From positions 1 to 5,083 of the forward strand of contig JAOTYV010000324.1 of the NCBI GenBank assembly GCA_029861675.1: a stretch of 5,083 nucleotides of DNA, read 5' to 3'. A program made the translations under genes and the position numbers. The notes under the pieces were generated by a model. That model was not told the DNA's origin. It saw only the letters and a list, made by a program, of their open reading frames with translations, and ran no database searches. Positions 1-5,083 of this stretch are shown here, piece by piece. Position 1 is the first letter of the stretch. The number at the start of each line of letters is the position of its first letter. Source of the stretch: Alphaproteobacteria bacterium (lineage in GTDB: Bacteria > Pseudomonadota > Alphaproteobacteria > UBA8366).

Positions 1-1
1 C

Positions 2-490
2 GACTCGTTCAACATTCCGATCATCACCCTGGTCGATACGCCGGGATTCGTCATCGGCGCCGAGGCCGAACGCCGGCGCGCGCCCGGCAAGATCATGAAC
101 TTCATGAACGCGACCTGTCTCGTGACGGTGCCGAAACTGTCGGTGATCCTGCGCAAGAGCTACGGCCGGGCCTATGTGGCGATGGGCGGCGGGCGGCATT
201 CCGACGACGTGGCGGCATGGCCGACCGCGGAGGTGAGCTTCATGGACCCGCGTTTCGCCACCAAGATCGTCCACGGCGTCGGGCCCGGCGAGGATGGCTT
301 CGACGAAGCCCTTGCCCAGATCCAGCAGGATTCGCAGGTCTGGGACATGGCGTCGATCTATGCGGTGCAGGACGTCATCCGCCCGGATGAGACACGCGAC
401 TATCTGATCCGCATGCTCGACGTCTATCGGCTGCGCAAAACAAACGGCGTCGGCCAGCATCTGATGCGGGCCTGGCCGACCAGCTACTGA
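2..490 (+). CDS. Acyl-CoA carboxylase carboxyltransferase subunit, C-terminal part (5' end outside window)
   Basis: This is the last 162 residues of a biotin-dependent acyl-CoA carboxylase beta (carboxyltransferase) subunit, which moves the carboxyl group from carboxybiotin to an acyl-CoA in the cytoplasm. The frame is open from base 2, and the visible part begins inside the crotonase-like C-terminal subdomain, so the first ATG at 95 is internal and not a start. Family hallmarks are the LVDTPGF segment near the left edge, followed by the ERRRAPGK stretch, then KSYGRAYVAMGGG (a glycine-rich loop that in relatives helps form the oxyanion hole) and the AWPTAE motif. The tail contains IRPDETRDYL, the usual closing element of the family. 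Full-length members are about 510-540 residues, so roughly two thirds is missing. Propionyl-CoA or a similar short acyl-CoA is the commonest substrate in this family, but the tail differs from textbook PccB and the substrate cannot be fixed. It is probably co-transcribed with the acyl-CoA synthetase gene 20 bases downstream. Confidence 0.9.
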   Translation, partial: DSFNIPIITLVDTPGFVIGAEAERRRAPGKIMNFMNATCLVTVPKLSVILRKSYGRAYVAMGGGRHSDDVAAWPTAEVSFMDPRFATKIVHGVGPGEDGFDEALAQIQQDSQVWDMASIYAVQDVIRPDETRDYLIRMLDVYRLRKTNGVGQHLMRAWPTSY

Positions 491-496
491 CCGGGC

Positions 497-504
497 GGAA
501 GGAG
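497..504 (+). promoter_or_regulatory. Shine-Dalgarno sequence of the acyl-CoA synthetase gene
   Basis: GGAAGGAG lies six bases before the ATG at 511, a near-ideal match and spacing. It fixes the start of the synthetase and lies wholly within the 20-base gap after the carboxylase stop codon, which supports translation from a shared message rather than a separate promoter. Confidence 0.8.
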
Positions 505-510
505 CCGCGG

Positions 511-2694
511 ATGGACATTGGGGCGGAGATTGCACGCGCCCGGCAAGACGGCCGGGCCGCGCTGGACGAACGCGCGGGCAAAGGCATTCTGGCGAGCTGT
601 GGCGTGGCGGTTCCCAGGACGGCGGTCGCCGCCGGACCGGACGATGCGGCTGCTGCGCTGAATGGCCTTACCATGCCGGTGGTCGTCAAGGTGATGTCGC
701 CGGAAATCCTCCATAAGAGCGATGCCGGCGGGGTCGCGATCAATCTGGCGTCGGCCGATGCGGTGCGCGGTGCGATCGCGCAAATGCTGAAAGCCCCCGC
801 GATCAAGGGCCGCAAGCTGGACGGCTTCCTTATCGAGGAGATGGCGCCCAAGGGCCAGGAAATCGTTGTCGGCGGCGTCCGCGACCCGCAATTCGGGCCG
901 ATGATCATGGTCGGGCTCGGCGGTATTTTTGTCGAAGTGCTGGCCGATGTCGCCTTCCGATTGTGTCCGATCACCGACGCCGATGCGCGCGCGATGCTGG
1001 GCGAGCTGCGCGGCGCGCCCTTGCTGGATGGGGTGCGCGGACAGGCGGCGGTGTCGCGGGACGTCATCGTCGACGTGCTGCTCAAGGTCGGCGGCGACGG
1101 TGGCCTGCTTCTGTCGCTCGGCGACGAGGTGGCCGAACTCGATATCAACCCGTTGATCGTTTCGGAGTCCGCGGCGGTCGCCGTCGATGCGCGCTTCGTC
1201 CTGACCGAGAACGCCGGGGCGGTGGCGTCCGGCTATGCGGGCACGCCGGACGGTGAGAGCCTTATCGAGTCCTTTAAACACCTGTTCGCGCCCAAGACGG
1301 TCGCGGTGATCGGCGCGTCCAGCACCGGCGTGACGATCGCCAACACGTTCATCTCGCGTATGCGCGACTTTGGATTTACCGGTACGATTTATCCCATCCA
1401 TCCGAAGGCGTCGGAAATCGAGGGCCTGACCGCCTATCCGTCGCTCGCCGAGATGCCGGAACCGGCGGATTATTGCTATATCGCCATCGGCGCCGAGCGT
1501 GTGCCCGAAATCCTTGCAGGGGCGGCGGGCCGGGTTCGGTTCGCGCAAGTCATCTCGAGCGGCTTCGCCGAGGTTTCGCACGGCGTCGAGCTGGAGCGAT
1601 CGCTGGTGGAGGCCGCCCGCGCGGGCGGCTGCCGGCTACTCGGGCCGAATTGCCTCGGCATGTATTCGCCGCGCGGCCGCGTCACCTTTCCGAAAGATCC
1701 GCCGGAAGCCCTGGGGTCCGTCGGCGTGATCACGCAGAGCGGCGGGTTGGGGACCGATATCATCATGCGAGGCGCCCGCCGGGGCATTCAATTCAGCGGC
1801 CTGGTCACGGTCGGCAACAGCGCCGATCTCGGCCCGAACGACTTGCTGGAATTCTATCTGGCCGACGACCAGACCAAGGTAGTCGGCATGTATATCGAAG
1901 GCGTGAAGGACGGACGGCGGTTGTTCGAGGTGCTCAAGCGGAACAGCATGGAAAAACCCGTGGTGATTCTGAAGGGCGGGCGCACGCAAAAAGGTCTTGT
2001 CGCCGCGGCCTCGCATACCGGCTCGCTGGCCGGCGACGACCGGGTTTGGGTGGCGCTGTCGAAACAGACCGGCTGTATCCTGTGCGATACGCTGGATGAA
2101 TTCCTCGACGTGCTGCTTGCCTTCCAGACCCTGCAGCCCAAGCGCGGCACGTCGACCCGGCAGGTGGCGCTGTTCGGCAATGGCGGCGGCACCAGCGTGC
2201 TGGCGACCGATTTCTTCTTCCGGCACGGGCTCGATATCGATCCTTTTGGGGAGGACACGCGGCAAGCGCTGGAAGCGCTCGAATTGCCGCCGGGCACCAG
2301 CATCGCCAACCCGGTTGATGCGCCGGTCGGCACGATGCAGCGGGAAGAAGGCCGCATCGCGAGCAAGATCCTCGATGCGATCTACGCCAAGGACAAGCCG
2401 GACGCGGTGGTGATGCATTTGAACCTCGCCGCCTTTGTCGGCCGCGGGCCGATCGACCCGTTGGACAACCTGATCCAGGCGGCGGTGCAGATGCAGCAGG
2501 ACTATCCCGGGCAGGCGCATTTTATGCTGGTGCTGCGGTCGAGCGGCGAGCCGGCGTTGGAAGAGAGCAAGCAGAAATACCGCGCCCGCGCGCTGGCGGT
2601 TGGCATGCCCGTCTACGATGAGTTGAGCAACGCGGCGGTCGCGCTGTCGGCGGTCAGCCGCTTCGAGGCGCTACGGGCGGCGGTGGCGGGGTAG
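511..2694 (+). CDS. Acyl-CoA synthetase (NDP-forming), ATP-grasp half first; acetate--CoA ligase family
   Basis: This is a complete 727-residue cytoplasmic enzyme of the NDP-forming acyl-CoA synthetase superfamily, which interconverts acid + CoA + ATP with acyl-CoA + ADP + phosphate through a phosphohistidine. Residues about 1-232 form an ATP-grasp domain: LHKSDAGGV with His68, the GQEIVVGG and GLGGIFVE segments, and ELDINP at 209-214, a typical metal/nucleotide site. Residues about 257-352 are a Rossmann CoA-binding domain with VAVIGAS at 264-270; GPNCLG is at 378-383. A succinyl-CoA-ligase-like flavodoxin fold follows, with TQSGG at 408-412 and SHTGSLAG, whose His502 matches the phosphorylated histidine of the family. 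The last domain has GNGGG at 556-560 and NPVD at 600-603. Most fused homologues (for example E. coli PatZ/YfiQ) carry the CoA-ligase half first, so the order here is the swapped one; no GNAT acetyltransferase domain is present. The acid used is unknown. The ATG at 511 is chosen because of its Shine-Dalgarno sequence. It is likely in one operon with the upstream carboxylase. Confidence 0.93.
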   Translation: MDIGAEIARARQDGRAALDERAGKGILASCGVAVPRTAVAAGPDDAAAALNGLTMPVVVKVMSPEILHKSDAGGVAINLASADAVRGAIAQMLKAPAIKGRKLDGFLIEEMAPKGQEIVVGGVRDPQFGPMIMVGLGGIFVEVLADVAFRLCPITDADARAMLGELRGAPLLDGVRGQAAVSRDVIVDVLLKVGGDGGLLLSLGDEVAELDINPLIVSESAAVAVDARFVLTENAGAVASGYAGTPDGESLIESFKHLFAPKTVAVIGASSTGVTIANTFISRMRDFGFTGTIYPIHPKASEIEGLTAYPSLAEMPEPADYCYIAIGAERVPEILAGAAGRVRFAQVISSGFAEVSHGVELERSLVEAARAGGCRLLGPNCLGMYSPRGRVTFPKDPPEALGSVGVITQSGGLGTDIIMRGARRGIQFSGLVTVGNSADLGPNDLLEFYLADDQTKVVGMYIEGVKDGRRLFEVLKRNSMEKPVVILKGGRTQKGLVAAASHTGSLAGDDRVWVALSKQTGCILCDTLDEFLDVLLAFQTLQPKRGTSTRQVALFGNGGGTSVLATDFFFRHGLDIDPFGEDTRQALEALELPPGTSIANPVDAPVGTMQREEGRIASKILDAIYAKDKPDAVVMHLNLAAFVGRGPIDPLDNLIQAAVQMQQDYPGQAHFMLVLRSSGEPALEESKQKYRARALAVGMPVYDELSNAAVALSAVSRFEALRAAVAG

Positions 2695-2777
2695 CGAGAG
2701 GCCCGCTTGGTCTGCACCAACCGCGCTTTCGCTGAGGCCTCCGTTAAGGGGGAGAGTCTAAAAAGCGAGGGTGCCTT
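2695..2777. other. Convergent intergenic gap between the two gene pairs
   Basis: These 83 bases separate the stop codons of the + strand synthetase and the minus-strand aminotransferase. The gap holds a small perfect inverted repeat, TTGGT (2707-2711) and ACCAA (2716-2720) with a four-base loop, starting 12 bases after the synthetase stop, but no T-run follows it. A second, imperfect hairpin overlaps the aminotransferase stop and is listed separately. No strong GC-stem plus U-tract terminator is visible on either strand. A TTG-initiated open frame at 2707-2889 runs into the aminotransferase antisense and has no ribosome binding site, so I do not call it a gene. Confidence 0.6.
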
Positions 2778-2780
2778 TTA
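2759..2780 (-). terminator. Possible weak terminator hairpin at the 3' end of the aminotransferase gene
   Basis: TAAAAAGC (2759-2766) and GCCTTTTA (2773-2780) can pair as an eight-base stem with one A-C mismatch around a six-base loop. Read on the minus strand, the 3' arm is GCTTTTTA, giving a short U-run at the end of the aminotransferase message. The hairpin includes the TAA stop codon. The stem has only two G-C pairs, far weaker than a classical intrinsic terminator, so this is a candidate only. Confidence 0.25.
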
Positions 2781-4172
2781 CTCCGCCGCCGGGCGAACCG
2801 CCGATTTCTTTGCGGCCAGCGAGCTTGAACTCGTGAAGTCCACATCCTTCGGGAAACCCGCTTCGGCGCGCTTGATCGCCGCGTCATAACGCCCGACGAT
2901 TTCGTCGATCTCCGCCTCGGTCACGATCAGCGGCGGCGCGATGCGCATGTAGTTCTTGACGCTGATGGTGAGCAACCCCTCGAGCGCGCAGTTGTAGCGA
3001 ATCCGTTCGGCCATCGCGTAATCGGGGATTTTGCTCTTCTTGTCGGTGACGATGTCGAGCATCTGATAGAGCCCTTCGCCGCGCACGTCGCCGACGCAGT
3101 CGTATTTCGCCTTCAACTCTTCGAGCCGCCGGCGCAGGAGTTTTCCTTTCTCCGCCGCGCCTTCGGTGAGCTTGTCGCGGAGCACGATCTGAAGCTGCTT
3201 CAAGGCGACGGCCGCCGGCAGGGGATCGCCGGAATAGGTGCCGGCCCAGGGCAGCCCGACCTCGCCGTCGCATTCTTCGGCGATTTCCGGCGTGGTCACC
3301 GTGCCGCAGATCGCCATGCCGGCCGACATCCCCTTGGCGAAGGTGACGATGTCGGGCATCACGTCGTAATGCTCGAAGGCCCAGAGCTTGCCCGTGCGGC
3401 CGGGCGCCAGTTGGGCCTCGTCGAGCACCAGCAGCGAGCCCCAGTCGTCGGCGATCTTGCGGAGCCGCGGCAGCCATTCCTTCGGCGGCACGATCATACC
3501 GCCGGGCACGATGATCGATTCGGCCATGATCGCCGCGACCGATTTGCTGGTCATGTGCTCCATCATGTCTTCGCTGAGCTTGAGGCAATCCACGTCGCAG
3601 GACGGGTATTCCAGGTTGACCGGGCAGCGGAAACAGAACGGGGCGAGAATGGCGTTCGCCCGGGCCGGCATCATGAGCGGGCCGAGCCCGCCCTTGCGTT
3701 CGCCGCCGACGCTGGTGACCGATTCCGCGGCAAGCGACCCGCCATGCAGCCCCCGCAGCACTGAGACGATGTCGTGCTTGCCGGTGACGCCGATCGCCAT
3801 GCGCATGGCGATCTCGTTGGCTTCCGAGCCGGTCACCGCGAAATTGACCATCTTCAGGTTGCCGGGCAGCGTGCTGCCGATCAGCTCGGCGAATTCGACG
3901 GACCAGCGATTGGAATACCAGGAGGATTCATGGGCCAGCGTTTCGGCCTGCTCCTTGATCGTCTCGGTCAGTTCGGGGTGCGAATGGCCGAGCACCATGC
4001 ACATCATGCCCGACGTCAAATCGTAGTAATCATTGCCGTCCACATCGGTGATGATCGTGCCCTTGCCGCGTTCGAAAATGATGCTCGGCTGATAGCGCCA
4101 ACCCATGATGGATTCGGCGTCCCGCTGCATCAGATCGACATGCTGGTTCGAAAACGAGAAATTCTTTTCCAT
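2778..4172 (-). CDS. Class III PLP-dependent aminotransferase, dialkylglycine-decarboxylase-like
   Basis: This is a complete 464-residue fold-type I PLP enzyme of the class III (omega-amino acid) aminotransferase family. Visible hallmarks are the DLTSG...LGHSHPE segment from residue 52, the phosphate-binding TGSEAN at 114-119, LDEAQ with Asp251 contacting the PLP ring nitrogen, the Schiff-base Lys280 in FAKGMSAG, the GTYSGDPLP loop near 311-319, and the carboxylate-binding Arg410 in MRIAPP. By remembered alignment it most resembles 2,2-dialkylglycine decarboxylase in its N-terminal ERGKG region and in IAPP, but positions matching that enzyme's Gln52, Trp138 and Ser215 read Met56, Leu142 and about Pro223. 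A different substrate or plain transamination is therefore likely. Four cysteines (180, 183, 192, 196) form a CX2C...CX3C patch. The C-terminus ends in a Ser/Ala/Lys-rich tail. The ATG at 4172 is preferred over a TTG at 4226, which adds 18 Pro/Ala/Arg-rich residues outside the usual family start and has a GGAG abutting it with no spacing. The gene lies 111 bases downstream of the metZ-like gene, in the same direction. The substrate is unknown. Confidence 0.9.
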   Translation of the reverse strand: MEKNFSFSNQHVDLMQRDAESIMGWRYQPSIIFERGKGTIITDVDGNDYYDLTSGMMCMVLGHSHPELTETIKEQAETLAHESSWYSNRWSVEFAELIGSTLPGNLKMVNFAVTGSEANEIAMRMAIGVTGKHDIVSVLRGLHGGSLAAESVTSVGGERKGGLGPLMMPARANAILAPFCFRCPVNLEYPSCDVDCLKLSEDMMEHMTSKSVAAIMAESIIVPGGMIVPPKEWLPRLRKIADDWGSLLVLDEAQLAPGRTGKLWAFEHYDVMPDIVTFAKGMSAGMAICGTVTTPEIAEECDGEVGLPWAGTYSGDPLPAAVALKQLQIVLRDKLTEGAAEKGKLLRRRLEELKAKYDCVGDVRGEGLYQMLDIVTDKKSKIPDYAMAERIRYNCALEGLLTISVKNYMRIAPPLIVTEAEIDEIVGRYDAAIKRAEAGFPKDVDFTSSSSLAAKKSAVRPAAE

Positions 4173-4283
4173 GAAGGCCCCCGGAGCTGCCGGCGGCCGG
4201 GCAGGACGCCGTAAGCCGGTATTCAACTCCGAACGGGGGCACGCGTCTAGGGGGCTCCGGCAGTCCGGGGAAGACCTGCGTCG
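4173..4283 (-). other. Spacer between the metZ-like gene and the aminotransferase gene
   Basis: These 111 GC-rich bases follow the TAA of the metZ-like gene and lead into the aminotransferase. I see no convincing -10/-35 pair and no U-tract terminator. Either read-through from metZ or a promoter I cannot recognise could drive the aminotransferase. The part nearest the start codon forms the inverted repeat listed separately. Confidence 0.5.
4176..4198 (-). promoter_or_regulatory. GC-rich inverted repeat abutting the aminotransferase start codon
   Basis: On the minus strand GGCCGCCGG, a five-base loop CAGCT, and CCGGGGGCC form a nine-base stem with a single central G-G mismatch; every paired base is G or C. 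Only three bases (TTC) separate the stem from the ATG at 4172. The only purine-rich, Shine-Dalgarno-like stretch for that ATG (GGGGG) lies in the 3' arm, so folding of the mRNA would hide it. Whether this is regulation, a protein-binding palindrome or chance in GC-rich DNA is open. Confidence 0.4.
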
Positions 4284-5083
4284 TTACAGGGCGAGGGCGC
4301 GGGCCAGATCTTCCTTGATATCCTCCGCATCCTCGAGCCCGACCGACAGCCGCAGCAATCCTTCGCCGATGCCGAGCCGCGCGCGTTCCTCCTCCGGCAG
4401 GCGCTGATGCGTCGTGGTCGACGGGTGCGTGACGATGCTCTTGGTGTCCCCGAGATTGTTGGAGATATCCACCACCTCCAACGCGTTCTGGATACGGAAG
4501 GCGCGGTCCTTCCCGCCGTCGATCTCGAAGGCCAGGACCGTGCCGGGTTTGGTCATCTGGCGCGCGGCGAGGTCGTGCTGCGGGTGGCTTTTCAGGCCGG
4601 GATAGAGGACGCGCGTCACCCCCGGCTGCGTCTGCAGGAATTCGGCGATGTCCTGCGCGTTGCGGCAATGGCGCTCGACGCGCAAATCCAATGTCTCCAA
4701 ACCCTTCAGCATGAGCCAGGCGTTGAACGGGCTGCAGGCCGGCCCGGTATGCCGCATCAGCGGCTGAATGCAATCCTTGTAGTAGCTCTCCGGGCCGAGG
4801 ATGGCGCCGGCCAGCGCGCGGCCCTGACCGTCGATATGTTTGGTCGCGGAATAGACGACGATGTCGGCGCCCAGTTCCAGCGGCTTCTGCAGGATCGGCG
4901 TGGCCAGCACGTTGTCGACCACCAGCTTGCCGCCCGCCGCATGGGTCAGCTCGGCGACCCGTTCGATGTCGATGATCTCGAGCGTCGGGTTCGACGGGGA
5001 TTCCAGAAAGACGCACTGGGTCGGCTTCGACAGCGCCATTTCCCATTGCGCCGGATCGGTGCCGTCGACAAATTCGGTTTCGA
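4284..5083 (-). CDS. metZ: O-succinylhomoserine sulfhydrylase-like Cys/Met metabolism PLP enzyme, C-terminal part (5' end outside window)
   Basis: The visible C-terminal 265 residues belong to the Cys/Met-metabolism PLP family (cystathionine gamma-synthase superfamily). The phrasing fits MetZ, which joins O-succinylhomoserine and sulfide to make homocysteine for methionine synthesis in the cytoplasm. In order are FVDGTDPAQW at the right edge, FLESPSNPTLE, the VVDN motif whose Asp (codon 4914-4916) contacts the PLP nitrogen, SATKHIDGQGR with the Schiff-base Lys (codon 4839-4841), the HPSTTTHQRL loop, and a terminal LRLSVGLED segment carrying the conserved substrate-carboxylate Arg. The frame stays open past the ATG at 5039 to the window edge and the residues there are still family sequence, so that ATG is internal; about 130 N-terminal residues are missing from a usual length near 390-400. 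Related activities (cystathionine gamma-synthase, O-acetylhomoserine sulfhydrylase, methionine gamma-lyase) are less likely given the SATKHIDGQGR and TTTHQRL wording, but cannot be excluded without the N-terminus. Confidence 0.87.
   Translation of the reverse strand, partial: ETEFVDGTDPAQWEMALSKPTQCVFLESPSNPTLEIIDIERVAELTHAAGGKLVVDNVLATPILQKPLELGADIVVYSATKHIDGQGRALAGAILGPESYYKDCIQPLMRHTGPACSPFNAWLMLKGLETLDLRVERHCRNAQDIAEFLQTQPGVTRVLYPGLKSHPQHDLAARQMTKPGTVLAFEIDGGKDRAFRIQNALEVVDISNNLGDTKSIVTHPSTTTHQRLPEEERARLGIGEGLLRLSVGLEDAEDIKEDLARALAL

Noticed and set aside
95..490. A short stand-alone gene starting at the ATG at 95
   Set aside because: The frame is open and carries carboxyltransferase family sequence from base 2, so the ATG is internal.
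484..1581. Long minus-strand open frame (365 codons) opposite the acyl-CoA synthetase gene
   Set aside because: It is rich in Arg, Asp, His and Gly with no recognisable domain, as expected for the antisense of a GC-rich gene; the + strand frame has clear family motifs.
1636..2520. Minus-strand open frame of 294 codons within the synthetase gene
   Set aside because: Composition is that of an antisense shadow, it has no motif, and it lies wholly inside a well-supported gene.
511..2694. The synthetase as a DMSP lyase of the DddX type, feeding acryloyl-CoA/propionyl-CoA to the neighbouring carboxylase
   Set aside because: DddX belongs to the same superfamily and the neighbour would fit, but no diagnostic residue could be confirmed by eye and most superfamily members are ordinary acid-CoA ligases.
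2707..2889. Small + strand frame of 60 codons in the convergent gap
   Set aside because: It starts with TTG, has no Shine-Dalgarno sequence, and more than half lies antisense to the aminotransferase C-terminus.
4030..5046. Minus-strand frame of 338 codons spanning the metZ-like gene and the spacer
   Set aside because: It is a frame-shifted reading of the metZ-like gene and the aminotransferase start, Arg/Ala/Gly-rich, with no motif.

Overview
The window is GC-rich bacterial DNA with tightly packed genes and third-codon-position G/C preference. The protein families, the phrasing of the MetZ-like C-terminus and the codon style suggest an alphaproteobacterium, possibly Rhodospirillales-like. 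That placement is inference from recognition, not from a phylogenetic marker. I see no RNA gene, mobile element, CRISPR array or clear sign of recent transfer.

Layout. Two genes on the + strand run from the left edge: the C-terminal third of a biotin-dependent acyl-CoA carboxylase carboxyltransferase subunit (2-490) and, 20 bases later behind a strong Shine-Dalgarno sequence, a complete 727-residue NDP-forming acyl-CoA synthetase (511-2694). They meet two minus-strand genes across an 83-base convergent gap. Read in their own direction, these are an O-succinylhomoserine sulfhydrylase-type PLP enzyme (metZ-like, cut by the right edge, 4284-5083) and, after a 111-base spacer, a complete class III PLP aminotransferase (2778-4172).

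How the genes may work together. The + strand pair looks like an operon for a carboxylic acid: a ligase makes (or hydrolyses for ATP) an acyl-CoA, and a carboxylase handles an acyl-CoA such as propionyl-CoA. The minus-strand pair joins sulfur assimilation into homocysteine/methionine with an aminotransferase of unknown substrate. Whether the two converging pairs share a pathway cannot be settled from this sequence.

Most notable points: the acyl-CoA synthetase has its ATP-grasp half in front of its CoA-ligase half and keeps both histidines expected for phosphoryl relay. The aminotransferase resembles dialkylglycine decarboxylase but has replaced several of its substrate-pocket residues. A GC-rich inverted repeat sits directly in front of the preferred aminotransferase start codon. 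I found no convincing previously undescribed system; the candidates are modest.
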